A stretch of 64,000 nucleotides of DNA from Rubellimicrobium rubrum (GTDB lineage: Bacteria > Pseudomonadota > Alphaproteobacteria > Rhodobacterales > Rhodobacteraceae): positions 124,001 to 188,000 of the forward strand of contig NZ_VDFU01000006.1 in NCBI RefSeq assembly GCF_006152115.1, read 5' to 3'. Every line of letters starts with the position of its first letter. Positions within the stretch are counted from its first letter, which is position 1. The position numbers were made by a program, and so were the translations under genes. The notes under the pieces were generated by a model. That model was given only the letters and a program-made list of their open reading frames with translations. It searched no databases and was not told where the DNA came from. This document shows, in pieces, positions 17,456 through 27,481 of the stretch.

Positions 17456-19417
17456 ATGATCGTAGAGCTCGGACATTTCGCCCTCATCCTGGCCCTTGGG
17501 GTCGCGTTTCTCCAGATGGTGGTCCCGCTTGTCGGGGCTCACAAAGGCTGGCGGAACTGGATGGAACTCGCGGCTCCCGCGGCTGCGACGCAGTTGATGC
17601 TTATCGGATTTGCATTCGCCGCGCTGACCTGGGCCTTCCTGTCATCGGACTTTTCGGTTCGGCTAGTTTTCGAGAACTCTCATTCCGCCAAGCCCTGGCT
17701 TTATAAGTTGACTGGTGTCTGGGGGAACCACGAGGGCTCGATGCTTCTCTGGGTTCTGATCCTCACGGCTTTCGGCGCCGCAGCCGCTCTATTCGGGAAC
17801 AACCTGCCACTGCCGTTGAAGGCACGGGTCTTGGCTGTTCAATCTTCGATCGGCGTGGCCTTTCTGGCCTTCATATTGCTGACCTCGAACCCATTCCTGC
17901 GGTTCGACGTGGCGCCGATGGACGGACGCGACCTTAATCCGCTTCTGCAGGACCCCGGGCTCGCCTTCCACCCGCCGTTCCTTTACCTCGGCTATGTCGG
18001 CCTCTCGATGGCGTTCTCGTTCGCCGTGGCTGCGCTGATCGAAGGCAAGGTCGATGCCGCCTGGGCCCGCTGGGTGCGTCCTTGGACCTTGGCCGCTTGG
18101 ATGTTCCTCACCGTAGGGATCGCTCTGGGGTCCTGGTGGGCCTACTACGAGTTGGGCTGGGGGGGCTTCTGGTTCTGGGATCCCGTCGAGAACGCTTCCT
18201 TCATGCCGTGGCTGCTTGCGGCTGCTCTGCTGCATTCTGCAGTGGTCGTCGAAAAGCGTGAGGCTCTCAAATCCTGGACGATTCTCCTCGCTATCCTCGC
18301 CTTCGGCTTCTCGCTGCTGGGCACTTTCATCGTCCGATCGGGCGTCATCACCTCGGTCCATGCGTTTGCCATGGACCCTGAGCGAGGGGTCTTCATCCTC
18401 GCGATACTCGCCTTCTTCGTCGGCGGCGCCCTTACGCTCTATGCCGCCCGTGCATCGGCGATGGAGTCCAAGGGCGTGTTCGGCATGGTGAGCCGCGAGG
18501 CCGGGTTGGTGCTCAACAACATTCTCTTGGCTGTCGCAGCGCTCGTGGTGTTCGTCGGCACCGTGTGGCCGCTCGTCGCGCAGATGCTTCTGGGGCGCGT
18601 CCTTTCGGTCGGCGCTCCTTTCTTCGATGCGGCTTTCACTCCGTTCATGGTCGCTCTGGCCGCCGTTCTTCCGATCGGTAGCATGCTGGCCTGGAAGCGT
18701 GGGGACATTGCCCGTAGCCTTCGCGTCCTTTGGCCCGCTCTGGTCCTGGCGCTGCTTCTTGCGGCCTTGGCTTGGACCCTTGGCACGGGCCGTTCCATGC
18801 TCGCGCTGGTTGGCACCGCCCTCGGGACATGGATCGTGGCTGGCGCGGCGACCGATTTGTGGCAACGGACGGGTCGATCTGGGGCCGCTCGCCTGCTGAG
18901 GCTTCCTGGCGCTGACTGGGGCAAGGCTGTGGCCCATAGCGGCTTGGGCGTCACCATTCTCGGTGTGTCGCTCCTCATGGCATGGCAGCAGGAGGATATC
19001 CGTACAGTGGCCCTGGGTAGCACTTACGAGGTCGGCAGTTATGGCTTCACCCTGAACGGGGTGGACGAGTTGGATGGCCCCAACTACCGGACGCTCATGG
19101 CCGATGTGACTGTTACCCAGGGGGCAAGCGAGGTCGCTCGCCTCTTCCCTGAAAAGCGGTTCTATCCGGTTGCTGCCATGCCCACCACCGAGGCTGCGAT
19201 CGACAATGGTCTGTTCCGTGACATCTACGTCGTGATTGGCGACCCGCAGGACGACGGAAGCTACGCAGTGCGGACCTATGTCAAGCCCTTCGCGAACTGG
19301 ATCTGGGGAGGAGCGATCCTCATGGCTCTCGGAGGTCTGTTGTCGCTGGGCGACCGCCGCCTTCGGGTGGCAGCAGGTGCAGCCAAGACATCGCGCTCGG
19401 CAGTGGCTGCCGAATGA
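17456..19417 (+). CDS. ccmF: Cytochrome c heme lyase subunit CcmF
   Basis: A large inner-membrane protein of 653 residues with many transmembrane helices. It takes heme from CcmE and, with CcmH, attaches it to apocytochrome c. The tryptophan-rich WWD signature is seen as GGFWFWDPVENASFMPW, and GVWGNHEGSMLLW lies nearer the N-terminus. ATG at 17456 gives the usual MIVELGHFALIL start; an upstream in-frame ATG at 17390 overlaps the holin stop. The stop overlaps the ccmH start (ATGA). Confidence 0.96.
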   Translation: MIVELGHFALILALGVAFLQMVVPLVGAHKGWRNWMELAAPAAATQLMLIGFAFAALTWAFLSSDFSVRLVFENSHSAKPWLYKLTGVWGNHEGSMLLWVLILTAFGAAAALFGNNLPLPLKARVLAVQSSIGVAFLAFILLTSNPFLRFDVAPMDGRDLNPLLQDPGLAFHPPFLYLGYVGLSMAFSFAVAALIEGKVDAAWARWVRPWTLAAWMFLTVGIALGSWWAYYELGWGGFWFWDPVENASFMPWLLAAALLHSAVVVEKREALKSWTILLAILAFGFSLLGTFIVRSGVITSVHAFAMDPERGVFILAILAFFVGGALTLYAARASAMESKGVFGMVSREAGLVLNNILLAVAALVVFVGTVWPLVAQMLLGRVLSVGAPFFDAAFTPFMVALAAVLPIGSMLAWKRGDIARSLRVLWPALVLALLLAALAWTLGTGRSMLALVGTALGTWIVAGAATDLWQRTGRSGAARLLRLPGADWGKAVAHSGLGVTILGVSLLMAWQQEDIRTVALGSTYEVGSYGFTLNGVDELDGPNYRTLMADVTVTQGASEVARLFPEKRFYPVAAMPTTEAAIDNGLFRDIYVVIGDPQDDGSYAVRTYVKPFANWIWGGAILMALGGLLSLGDRRLRVAAGAAKTSRSAVAAE

Positions 19418-19860
19418 GGGGGCTCGTTCTGGCCCTTCTCCTCTGGCCCACCGTTCTTCCTGCCGTCGAGCCGCAGGAGATCCTCGCGGACCCAGCGCTT
19501 GAGGCGCGTGCACGCGACATCAGCGACGGCCTGCGCTGCCCTGTCTGTCGAAATGAATCCATCGACGAATCACACGCCGAAGTGGCGCGTGACATCCGCC
19601 TGATGGTCCGGGAACGCTTGGTTGCTGGCGACAGCGACGATGCTATCCGGGCTGCCGTCGTCGCGCGATATGGCGAATATGTTCTGCTTCGCCCAACGGC
19701 GGACGGAGCGAACCTCGTTTTGTGGCTTGCAGGCCCTGCCATGCTGCTGGGTGGCTTGGGCTTGGGGCTGGCCGTGCTGCGCAGGCGCAGTGCCGCACAG
19801 GAGGAGCTTTCGCTCAGCCCTGAGGAAAAGTCCCGTCTTGATGATCTGCTGGGCGGCTAA
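19414..19860 (+). CDS. ccmH: Cytochrome c maturation thioreductase CcmH
   Basis: A 148-residue membrane-anchored protein that presents apocytochrome thiols to CcmF. A signal/anchor segment opens it. The redox pair is C42 and C45 in LRCPVC, and a C-terminal transmembrane helix (LAGPAMLLGGLGLGLAVL) follows. It overlaps ccmF by four bases. ccmG and ccmI, often in the same run, are absent here and must lie elsewhere. A bidirectional terminator follows. Confidence 0.95.
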   Translation: MRGLVLALLLWPTVLPAVEPQEILADPALEARARDISDGLRCPVCRNESIDESHAEVARDIRLMVRERLVAGDSDDAIRAAVVARYGEYVLLRPTADGANLVLWLAGPAMLLGGLGLGLAVLRRRSAAQEELSLSPEEKSRLDDLLGG

Positions 19861-19884
19861 GTCATCAGCCCTGGTCGGACATGC

Positions 19885-19912
19885 AAAAGGCCGCCCCTTG
19901 AGGCGGCCTTTT
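19885..19912. terminator. Bidirectional terminator between ccmH and gltA
   Basis: A perfect 11-base inverted repeat (19885-19895 and 19902-19912) with a 6-base loop. It has A and T runs at the stem base, so both the plus-strand ccm run and the minus-strand gltA can end here. Its core resembles the stem at 2059-2080. Confidence 0.9.
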
Positions 19913-19916
19913 CGTT

Positions 19917-21209
19917 TCAGCGGTTCTCGATCTCGATATAGTCGCGCTTGGACGCACCCAGATAGAGCTGCCGCGGCCGACCGATCTTGAGCTGCGGGTC
20001 GCTGATCTGCTCCTTCCACTGAGAGATCCATCCGACCGTACGCGCCAGTGCGAAAATCGGCGTGAACATTGAGGTGGGGAAGCCCATCGCCTCAAGGATG
20101 ATGCCCGAATAAAAGTCGACATTCGGGTAGAGCTTGCGCTGCACGAAGTAGTCGTCTTCCAGCGCGATCCGCTCCAGCTCCTGCGCGACTTGGAGCAAGG
20201 GATTGTCATGGACGCCCAGCAGTTCCAGAACCTCGTCGGCCGTCTGCTTCATGACTTTCGCGCGCGGGTCGAAGTTCTTGTAGACCCGGTGGCCGAAGCC
20301 CATCAGCCGCACGTTGGAGGACTTGTCCTTCACCTTGGCGATGAACTCGGGGATGCGATCCACTGTCCCGATCTCGCGGAGCATCTCGAGCGTGGCCTGG
20401 TTGGCGCCGCCATGGGCCGGGCCCCAGAGACAGGCGATGCCAGCCGCGATGCAGGCGAAGGGATTCGCGCCCGACGAGGAGGCCAGACGAACCGTGGACG
20501 TCGAGGCATTCTGCTCGTGGTCGGCATGGAGCGTGAAGATCCTGTCCATGGCACGAGCCAAGACCGGGTTCACATCATAAGGCTCGGCCGGAACGGCAAA
20601 GCACATGTGAAGGAAGTTTGCTGCGTAATCGAGATCATTGCGCGGATACACGAACGGCTGTCCGATCGAGTATTTGTAGGCCATTGCCGCGATCGTGGGC
20701 ATCTTCGCGATCAACCGGAACGCCGCCACTTCGCGGTGCTGGGGATCGTTGATATCGAGGCTGTCATGATAGAAGGCCGACATGGCCCCGACGACGCCCA
20801 CCATGGTCGCCATCGGGTGCGCGTCCCGGCGGAAGCCACGGAAGAAGTTGTGGATCTGCTCGTGCAGCATGGTGTGCCGCGTGACCGTCCCCTCGAACTT
20901 CTCGAGCTGGGCTGCGGTCGGGAGTTCTCCGTAGAGGAGGACGTAGCAGACCTCGAGGTAATGCGACTTCTCGGCAAGCTGCTCGATCGGGTAGCCGCGA
21001 TGCGTCAGGATCCCTGCATCGCCGTCAATGAAGGTGATGGTCGAGTCGCAGGCGGCTGTCGAGGTGAAGCCGGGATCATAGGTGAAAACGTCCGCTTGGC
21101 CGTAAAGCTTGCGGATATCGATGCAGTCCGGTCCCTCGGTGGGGGACAGGATCGGAAGCTGAACTTCCTTCCCGTCGATCGTGAGCGTGGCGGTCCGGTT
21201 CTCGGCCAT
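19917..21209 (-). CDS. gltA: Citrate synthase
   Basis: The first enzyme of the citric acid cycle, joining acetyl-CoA and oxaloacetate. A 430-residue type II, hexameric-type sequence. The catalytic region [12 protein letters not shown] is visible, as are [14 protein letters not shown] and the CoA-binding stretch. ATG at 21209 gives the standard MAENRTATL start; the frame opens at 21233. gltX ends 31 bases upstream on the same strand, so gltX-gltA is likely one operon. Confidence 0.97.
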   Translation of the reverse strand: MAENRTATLTIDGKEVQLPILSPTEGPDCIDIRKLYGQADVFTYDPGFTSTAACDSTITFIDGDAGILTHRGYPIEQLAEKSHYLEVCYVLLYGELPTAAQLEKFEGTVTRHTMLHEQIHNFFRGFRRDAHPMATMVGVVGAMSAFYHDSLDINDPQHREVAAFRLIAKMPTIAAMAYKYSIGQPFVYPRNDLDYAANFLHMCFAVPAEPYDVNPVLARAMDRIFTLHADHEQNASTSTVRLASSSGANPFACIAAGIACLWGPAHGGANQATLEMLREIGTVDRIPEFIAKVKDKSSNVRLMGFGHRVYKNFDPRAKVMKQTADEVLELLGVHDNPLLQVAQELERIALEDDYFVQRKLYPNVDFYSGIILEAMGFPTSMFTPIFALARTVGWISQWKEQISDPQLKIGRPRQLYLGASKRDYIEIENR

Positions 21210-21240
21210 GAAGGTGCCCCTTTGTTGTTCCACGGTCTCT

Positions 21241-22653
21241 CTACCCCTGGCGTGCTAAGGTGTCGTGAAGTCGCGCGATGGTCTCGTCCCGGCCAAGAAC
21301 AAGCATCATGTCGAACACGCTCGGCGCGACGGACCGTCCGGCCAGTGCCGCCCTGAGCGGCCCCGCCAGCTTGCCGAGCGTCGTTCCGTGCGCCTGTGCC
21401 CCAGCCGCCACGACCCCCTCAAGGGCCTCGCGCTCCCAAGTAGCATTGTGCAGGTGCGGCGTCAAATCCGCCAGTATACCGTGGGATACCGCATCCAGCG
21501 ACTTCGCGGCTGCAGCGTCAATCGCAAGAGGCCGCTCGGCCAACGCGAAATGGGCCTGCTCCAGCAGTTGCGGGATGGTCTTCGACTTCATCTTGGCAAA
21601 GGGCAGGGCAGCAAGGAACCGATCCCTGAGGTGGTCCGGCATCGGGGGTTGGTCCGTTGCTGCAAGGAACGCATCGACCTCGATCGCCAGCACATCGTCC
21701 GGCGTGCGCGCCATGTGCTGTCCCGAGACATTCTCGAGCTTCTTGAAATCGAAGCGGGCCGGCGACTTGCCGATTCCGGACAGGTCGAAGACGGCCATGG
21801 CCTCCTGGTCGCTGAAGACTTCCATGTCCCCGTGGCTCCATCCCAGCCGTGCCAGATAGTTCCGCATCGCCGATGCTAGATATCCCAAGGCCTGATAATC
21901 CGCCGTGGCCGTCGCGCCATGGCGCTTGGACAGCTTCTTGCCATCGGGTCCGAAGATAAGAGGCACATGCGCCATCACCGGGACAGGCCAGCCCATAGCC
22001 TCGTAGATCATCTTTTGCCGGAAGGCGTTCGTCAGGTGGTCGTCGCCCCGGATCACATGAGTGACGCCCATGTCGTGGTCGTCGACCACGACAGCCAGCA
22101 TGTAGAGCGGGGTGCCGTCCGCTCGCAGCATGACCATATCGTCGAGTTGGTCGTTCTGGATCGTGACCTCGCCCTGCACGGCATCGTGGATCGTCGTGGC
22201 CCCGTCCCTTGGTGCCCGGATGCGGATCACATAGGGCGCGTCGGGATGCTCGGAGTCGGGTGTGTCACGCCAGGGTGACCGATAAAGCGTCGAGCGTCCC
22301 TCAGCCCGCGCATTCTCGCGAAAGGCCTCGATCTCCTCAGGAGTGGCGAAACACTTGTAGGCCTGACCGGACGCCAGCATTGCCCGTGCGACCTCCGCAT
22401 GGCGGCCGGCGCGCTCGAACTGGCTAATCGGATCACCATCCCAATCGAGACCCAGCCAGTTCAGTCCGTCGAGGATCTTTCGGGTGTTCTCGGGCGTCGA
22501 TCGTGCGCGGTCCGTGTCCTCGATCCGGAGCAGGAACTTGCCACCACGGCCCCGGGCGAACAGCCAGTTGAACAGGGCCGTGCGCGCACCCCCGATATGG
22601 AGAGCACCCGTTGGCGAAGGCGCGAACCGGGTGACGACGGGAGCTTCGGACAT
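21241..22653 (-). CDS. gltX: Glutamyl-tRNA synthetase
   Basis: A class I aminoacyl-tRNA synthetase of 470 residues. The HIGH signature appears as [11 protein letters not shown], and the KMSKS counterpart as KKLSKRHG. The tRNA-binding C-terminal domain follows. Alphaproteobacteria often have two gltX-like genes, one acting also on tRNA-Gln; which form this is cannot be told by eye. The gene precedes gltA and lies divergent from comEC. Confidence 0.96.
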   Translation of the reverse strand: MSEAPVVTRFAPSPTGALHIGGARTALFNWLFARGRGGKFLLRIEDTDRARSTPENTRKILDGLNWLGLDWDGDPISQFERAGRHAEVARAMLASGQAYKCFATPEEIEAFRENARAEGRSTLYRSPWRDTPDSEHPDAPYVIRIRAPRDGATTIHDAVQGEVTIQNDQLDDMVMLRADGTPLYMLAVVVDDHDMGVTHVIRGDDHLTNAFRQKMIYEAMGWPVPVMAHVPLIFGPDGKKLSKRHGATATADYQALGYLASAMRNYLARLGWSHGDMEVFSDQEAMAVFDLSGIGKSPARFDFKKLENVSGQHMARTPDDVLAIEVDAFLAATDQPPMPDHLRDRFLAALPFAKMKSKTIPQLLEQAHFALAERPLAIDAAAAKSLDAVSHGILADLTPHLHNATWEREALEGVVAAGAQAHGTTLGKLAGPLRAALAGRSVAPSVFDMMLVLGRDETIARLHDTLARQG

Positions 22654-22713
22654 CGTGGTTAACCTCGCGTTATCATCCAGGGACTAGCCTGTCCGCAGGG
22701 CATTACTGAGCGG

Positions 22714-24864
22714 TTGAGGGCAGGACAAGTGCAGGTCGATCCGGCGGTCGTTACCACCACCGGGGCATTCGTCCGGGGCATTCGTTCCAAATTCTCGGCC
22801 ACCCGAATCGAAGCATCCCTGCTACGGCAGCGTGGGCATCTGCTCCCTTGGGCACCTGTGGCGATGGGAGCGGGCATCGGTATCTACTTCGCCATGTCCA
22901 CAGAGCCGTCTGCGGCGGTCTGGACCATCGTCGTGGCCGTCGGGCTCGCGTCAGCGTTGGCCGCCTGGTTCGTCCGCCAGGCTTTCGCCCCTTTGGTGTT
23001 GGGTCTGACACTAATGGTCGTGGGCGGAGCGCTGGCCGGCGTGCGGACTTGGACGGTCGCCGCGCCGGTCCTTTCCTTCCGATACTATGGCCCCATCGAG
23101 GGCCGGATCGTGGAGATCGACCGTTCGGCCTCCGATGCGCTCCGGCTTACGCTGGATCACGTCGTGCTCGAAGCTGTGACCCCCGAACGAACGCCAGAGC
23201 GCGTCCGGGTCTCGCTTCGGGGTGATCAGCGCTGGCTGGTGGCGGAACCGGGTCGCCGCGTCATGCTGACCGGGCATCTCGCCCCTCCTTCTGGACCGGC
23301 GGAACCCGGCGACTTCGATTTCCGTCGCATGGCTTGGTTCGAAAAGCTGGGGGCTGTCGGCTACACGCAGACGCCGGTTCTCACACGCGCACCACCCGAC
23401 GGCGGGCTGTGGCTGCCGCGACTGCGCACCGTTCTCTCCGAAGGACTGCGCAGTCGGATCGACGGGGATGCCGGTGGCCTTGCCGCTGCGGTCGCGACCG
23501 GCGACCGCTCGGGACTTTCGGCCGAGGCGAACCAAGCGATGCGCGATTCTGGGCTTTATCACCTCGTGTCCATCTCGGGCACGCACATGGGTCTTCTCGT
23601 AGCCTTCGTCTTCGGGCTGGTCCGCACGGGCATCGCTGCCGTGCCGCCAGTGGCCTTGCGGCTGAACGGCAAGAAGGTGGCAGCGTTTGTGGCCTTGCCC
23701 AGTGCGGCTTTCTACCTCGCCCTGGCCGGTCGGGATGTGGCGACCGAGCGCGCCTTCATCATGGTCGTGGTGATACTGGGGGCCGTGCTGGCCGACCGGC
23801 AGGCCATCACTCTTCGCTCGGTGGGGATCGCTGCCCTCATCGTCTTGGCGCTCCGGCCGGAAAGCCTGACCAACCCGGGTTTCCAGATGTCCTTTGCAGC
23901 CGTGGCCGCACTGAGCGCGACAGTCGGCCAATTTCCGGACGCGTGGCGGAGCGGCGCACGCAGGCGATGGATCGCGCCGGCCGCGCTTCTGCTGGGGTCG
24001 TCGCTGGTGGCCGGACTGGCGACCGGCCCATATGCTGGAGCTCACTTCAACCGCTTCGCTGCGTACGGCCTTTTAGCGAACTTGCTCGCCGCTCCGGCGA
24101 TGGGGCTCCTGATCATGCCTGGGGCCGTTCTTGCCGCGATCGGCAGCGCAGTCGGCCTCATGCAGCCGGCGCTCCTGATGCTGGAACTGGGCTGTCGCTG
24201 GACCCTGCTCGTCGCGGACGTCGTGGCCGGTCTTGACGGAGCCGCCGGTGGAGTCGCGACACCGCCGCCCTTCGTGCTTCCGATGTTTACTTTAGGTGGG
24301 CTCTTCCTTCTGCTCTGGCAGGGACACGCCCGTTGGCTGGGCCTTGCGGTCCTTGTGATGGCGCTTGCTTTCTGGCCGGCTGGGACGCGGCCGGACCTGC
24401 TGATTGCAGAGTCCGGAGGCGTCATGGCCGTATCCGGCGATGAGGGTCGTGCGGTCTCGCGCCCAAAGGGTGAAGGGTTCTCGGTAAAGGCATGGCTCGA
24501 GAATGACGGAGACATCGTTTCCCAGGAAGACGCCGCCCAGCGGCCTGGCATCCTGCGGGAGGAGCGCACCGCTTCCGCGCGGCTGGGCGAGACGGAGGTC
24601 CTGCTGGTCCGGGGCAAGATTGCGCTGAGCGCATTGGTCGGGTGCGATGGGGCGGATATCCTTGTCACCGATCAGGTCTGGGATGGAGCACGACCCTGCC
24701 TCGTTCTGGACACGGCCACGCTGGCCCGATCAGGCTCAGTAGCGGGGTGGGTCGAAGGGGCCGGCTTGCGACTTGTCGCGACCGAGGCCTTAGCAGGTGT
24801 GCGCCCTTGGACCTGCCCGAGCCGCAGCCGCGAAGACTGCCAATCGCCGGCGCTCGGCCCCTAG
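22714..24864 (+). CDS. comEC: DNA internalization channel protein ComEC/Rec2
   Basis: A 716-residue polytopic membrane protein that carries single-stranded DNA across the inner membrane during uptake. An N-terminal DUF4131-type region is followed by the Competence domain with the hallmark LYHLVSISGTHMGLLVAF. The C-terminal region resembles a beta-lactamase fold without the metal-binding histidine motif, common in this group. There is no ATG near the start: TTG at 22714 or GTG at 22729 are candidates. In Rhodobacter, ComEC is also needed by recipient cells for GTA-mediated transfer. Confidence 0.9.
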   Translation: MRAGQVQVDPAVVTTTGAFVRGIRSKFSATRIEASLLRQRGHLLPWAPVAMGAGIGIYFAMSTEPSAAVWTIVVAVGLASALAAWFVRQAFAPLVLGLTLMVVGGALAGVRTWTVAAPVLSFRYYGPIEGRIVEIDRSASDALRLTLDHVVLEAVTPERTPERVRVSLRGDQRWLVAEPGRRVMLTGHLAPPSGPAEPGDFDFRRMAWFEKLGAVGYTQTPVLTRAPPDGGLWLPRLRTVLSEGLRSRIDGDAGGLAAAVATGDRSGLSAEANQAMRDSGLYHLVSISGTHMGLLVAFVFGLVRTGIAAVPPVALRLNGKKVAAFVALPSAAFYLALAGRDVATERAFIMVVVILGAVLADRQAITLRSVGIAALIVLALRPESLTNPGFQMSFAAVAALSATVGQFPDAWRSGARRRWIAPAALLLGSSLVAGLATGPYAGAHFNRFAAYGLLANLLAAPAMGLLIMPGAVLAAIGSAVGLMQPALLMLELGCRWTLLVADVVAGLDGAAGGVATPPPFVLPMFTLGGLFLLLWQGHARWLGLAVLVMALAFWPAGTRPDLLIAESGGVMAVSGDEGRAVSRPKGEGFSVKAWLENDGDIVSQEDAAQRPGILREERTASARLGETEVLLVRGKIALSALVGCDGADILVTDQVWDGARPCLVLDTATLARSGSVAGWVEGAGLRLVATEALAGVRPWTCPSRSREDCQSPALGP

Positions 24865-24911
24865 CCCTCGCGAGAAGGGTGGCTTAACTTCTGCCCGACG
24901 AGGAGGTCCGC

Positions 24912-25397
24912 ATGAAACTGACAGGTGAGAAGTTTTTGGCCGTTCCGGCTGACCGAGTTTGGGCCGCTCTGATCGACCCTGATTTCTTGGGGACGCTGAT
25001 CCCGGGATGCGAGTCGATGACCGGAAGCCCGGAGACCGGCTATGACATCACCGTCCAGCGCAGCGTTGGCGGGATGTCGGCGCGCCTGTCAGGCCGTTTC
25101 GATTTGACCGACTTGGAACCGGGCCGGGGCTGCCTCTTGGCCGGGGAAGGGCGGGCGGCGGCGGCTGGGTTGGCCAAGGGAACGGCGCGCATCCGGCTCC
25201 TCCCAGAGGGGGAGGGAACGCGACTGACCTGGGATATCGACGCCGAACTGGGTGGCAAGCTTGCCAAGTTGCCCGACTTCGTGGTCGTGATGGCTGCGCG
25301 CAAGGTCGCGGATGGCTTCGTGGAACGGTTCGCCGCCGCCATCGAGAGCCGCCCGCAACAAGCCAAGGGTTGGTTCGGCCGGATCGTGCGCCCCTAG
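24912..25397 (+). CDS. CoxG-like SRPBCC domain protein
   Basis: A 161-residue protein of the carbon monoxide dehydrogenase subunit G family (START-like fold). Signature parts are the N-terminal VPADRVWAALIDPDFLGTLIPGCES and the later GTARIRLLPEGEGTRLTWD. No CO dehydrogenase structural genes are in the window, so a general ligand-binding role is more likely than the namesake one. A GAGGAGG ribosome-binding site precedes the start. The end overlaps the convergent SDR gene by four bases. Confidence 0.85.
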   Translation: MKLTGEKFLAVPADRVWAALIDPDFLGTLIPGCESMTGSPETGYDITVQRSVGGMSARLSGRFDLTDLEPGRGCLLAGEGRAAAAGLAKGTARIRLLPEGEGTRLTWDIDAELGGKLAKLPDFVVVMAARKVADGFVERFAAAIESRPQQAKGWFGRIVRP

Positions 25398-26170
25398 ACC
25401 CCAAGCCGGGCAGTCAGGCCACCGTCGATCCGAAGATCCGTCCCGGTCACGAAGGCCCCCTCGTCCGAGCAGAGCCAGGCCACCAGACCGGCGACCTCCT
25501 CGGACGTACCGATCCGGCCTACAGGATGGGCGCGCCCGAACATAGCGATGACATCCTCCGGGTCGCCGCCCGGACCAGCCAGTTGCGTAGCCCCGTACTC
25601 GAGAAGTGGCGTCCGGATGGACCCGGGGCTGATCGAGACCACCCGCACGCCATGGGGGGCGCAGTCCACCGCCATGGCGCGTGTCATGGCATGAACCGCC
25701 CCCTTGGTCGTGGCATAGCCCAGCACGTTCTTCTGGTTGGCAAACCCCTGGACCGAGGAGACGTGGATGATCGCGCCCTTGCCCTTTGCCTTGAGGTAGG
25801 GCCAAGCGTAGTGGCTCGTGGTGTAGAAGGCGCGGAGGTTCACCGCCATAACGCGGTCCCAGTCGGCGGGCGAGGTCGTCTCGAGATCGCCGTAGGTCTG
25901 GATTCCCGCGGCATTGACGAGGTGGTCGATGCCATGAAGGTCTCCCGCCGCACGAACCCAGGCCGCGACGCCCTCGTCCTGCGTCAGGTCCACACGGTCC
26001 ACGGTGATGGCGAGGTCTCCGGCCGCTTGCCGCGCAGCTTCGTTCAACTGCTCGTCGATCCCGCACAGATGAACCCGGGCTCCTTCCCGTGCCATGCGAA
26101 GCGCCGAGGCGAGGCCCATGCCGCTGGACCCAGTAATGAGCGCTGTCTGCCCCTGGAACCGGCCTCTCAT
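25394..26170 (-). CDS. Short-chain dehydrogenase, probable D-mannonate/fructuronate oxidoreductase
   Basis: A 258-residue classical SDR. The cofactor motif TGSSGMG is at the N-terminus, NAAG lies in the middle, and the catalytic YATTK is seen. Its start overlaps the uxuA stop as ATGA, so both are made from one message. Because UxuA acts on mannonate, an SDR coupled to it is a reasonable candidate to reduce fructuronate to mannonate in place of the usual UxuB. The substrate is an inference. Confidence 0.85.
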   Translation of the reverse strand: MRGRFQGQTALITGSSGMGLASALRMAREGARVHLCGIDEQLNEAARQAAGDLAITVDRVDLTQDEGVAAWVRAAGDLHGIDHLVNAAGIQTYGDLETTSPADWDRVMAVNLRAFYTTSHYAWPYLKAKGKGAIIHVSSVQGFANQKNVLGYATTKGAVHAMTRAMAVDCAPHGVRVVSISPGSIRTPLLEYGATQLAGPGGDPEDVIAMFGRAHPVGRIGTSEEVAGLVAWLCSDEGAFVTGTDLRIDGGLTARLGV

Positions 26171-27357
26171 TGGAGGACTCCGTAGGTTGGATGCGTCAGT
26201 GCGGTGAGAACGCCCCGAAGCTCCGCCAGTCCCTTAAGCCGACCGATGGCCGAATAGCCGGGAAGGGTCTTCTTGTCCTGATCGTCTAGAAGGAGGTGCC
26301 CGTGATCTGGACGGAACGGGATCAAGTGATCCGGGCGACCCTCTTCGCGACGACGCTCTTCCTCTGTCAGCAGCAGGGCCAGAAGCCGGACCATGTCGGC
26401 ATTCCCGACGAGGTGGTCGTCCTCGACGAAGGAGCCGTCGGGGTCGGTCGAGACGTTCCGAAGGTGCACGAAGTGAACGCGGTCGAGATACGATTCCAGC
26501 AGCATCGGGAGGTCGTTGTCCACCCGCGCGCCCAAACTTCCTGTGCAGAATGTCAGGCCGTTCTCACGCTCTGGCACTGCGGCGAAGATCGCATCGAGGT
26601 CCTGCGCGGTCGAGACGATGCGGGGAAGGCCGAACAGCGGGAACGGCGGGTCGTCAGGGTGGATGCAAAGCCGCACCCCGACCTCCCGCGCGACTGGGAC
26701 CACCGTCTCGTGGAAGGCTCGCAGGTTGGCGCGAAGGTCATCCGGCCCGATGTCACGGTACTGCGCGATGATGTTGGCGATGCCTTGGCGGCTATGGCTG
26801 TCTTCGGCACCCGGCAGGCCCGCGATGATGGTCCGTTCGAGCCGCTGCACCTCGTCGGACGTCATGGTCCGAAGCCGAGCCTCGGCTGTGGCGAGAAGGT
26901 CAAGCGTATAGTCCCGGTCGGCGTCGGGCCGGTCCAGGACGAACGCGTCGTAGGCCACGAAATCGGTCATGTCGAAGCGGAGCGCAAGGCCGCCCGACGG
27001 CATGGGATGGCGCAGCTCGGTCCGTGTCCAGTCCACCACCGGCATGAAGTTGTAGCAGATGATTTCCAGCCCGGCTCGGGCGAGGCGGCGCATGGTTTCC
27101 GCGAAGGCCGCCGTCGCGTCCCGGGCCGGCTCCCCCCCCAGCTTGATGGCGTTGGGGACGGGGATGCTTTCCACCACGGACCAGCGGAGGCCGGCGGCCT
27201 CGATCATCGCCCGGCGTTCGGCGATGCCATTCTCGGTCCAGACCTCGCCGCGATAGTGGTCGTGCAGCGCCGAGACGATCCCCGTCGCCCCGGCCTGCCG
27301 CACATGCGAGAGCGGGATCGGGTCCTTGGGCCCGAACCAGCGCCAGGTCTGTTCCAT
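26167..27357 (-). CDS. uxuA: Mannonate dehydratase
   Basis: Dehydrates D-mannonate to 2-keto-3-deoxygluconate in glucuronate catabolism. 396 residues; the N-terminal MEQTWRWFGPKDPIPLSHVRQAGATGIVSALH is characteristic, and the TIM-barrel metal-binding region includes RLCIHPDDPP and FCTGSLG. ATG at 27357 follows GGAGGACAGC; an upstream in-frame start at 27384 lacks this. It leads an operon with the SDR gene and is divergent from a cupin gene. Confidence 0.95.
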   Translation of the reverse strand: MEQTWRWFGPKDPIPLSHVRQAGATGIVSALHDHYRGEVWTENGIAERRAMIEAAGLRWSVVESIPVPNAIKLGGEPARDATAAFAETMRRLARAGLEIICYNFMPVVDWTRTELRHPMPSGGLALRFDMTDFVAYDAFVLDRPDADRDYTLDLLATAEARLRTMTSDEVQRLERTIIAGLPGAEDSHSRQGIANIIAQYRDIGPDDLRANLRAFHETVVPVAREVGVRLCIHPDDPPFPLFGLPRIVSTAQDLDAIFAAVPERENGLTFCTGSLGARVDNDLPMLLESYLDRVHFVHLRNVSTDPDGSFVEDDHLVGNADMVRLLALLLTEEERRREEGRPDHLIPFRPDHGHLLLDDQDKKTLPGYSAIGRLKGLAELRGVLTALTHPTYGVLQ

Positions 27358-27481
27358 GCTGTCCTCCGTCGTTGCGCGGGACAAAAGCCGAGCCGCGCCG
27401 TGCTGTAAAGCCTACCCCGTTGACCGTACGCCGTCTTTCGGGAATGCCCTGCGACGGTGCAGCCAATACGGAGATCCCATC

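Noticed and set aside
17789-19513. 574-codon minus-strand frame opposite ccmF
   Set aside because: CcmF is certain on the plus strand; the antisense translation is charged and repetitive without any domain.
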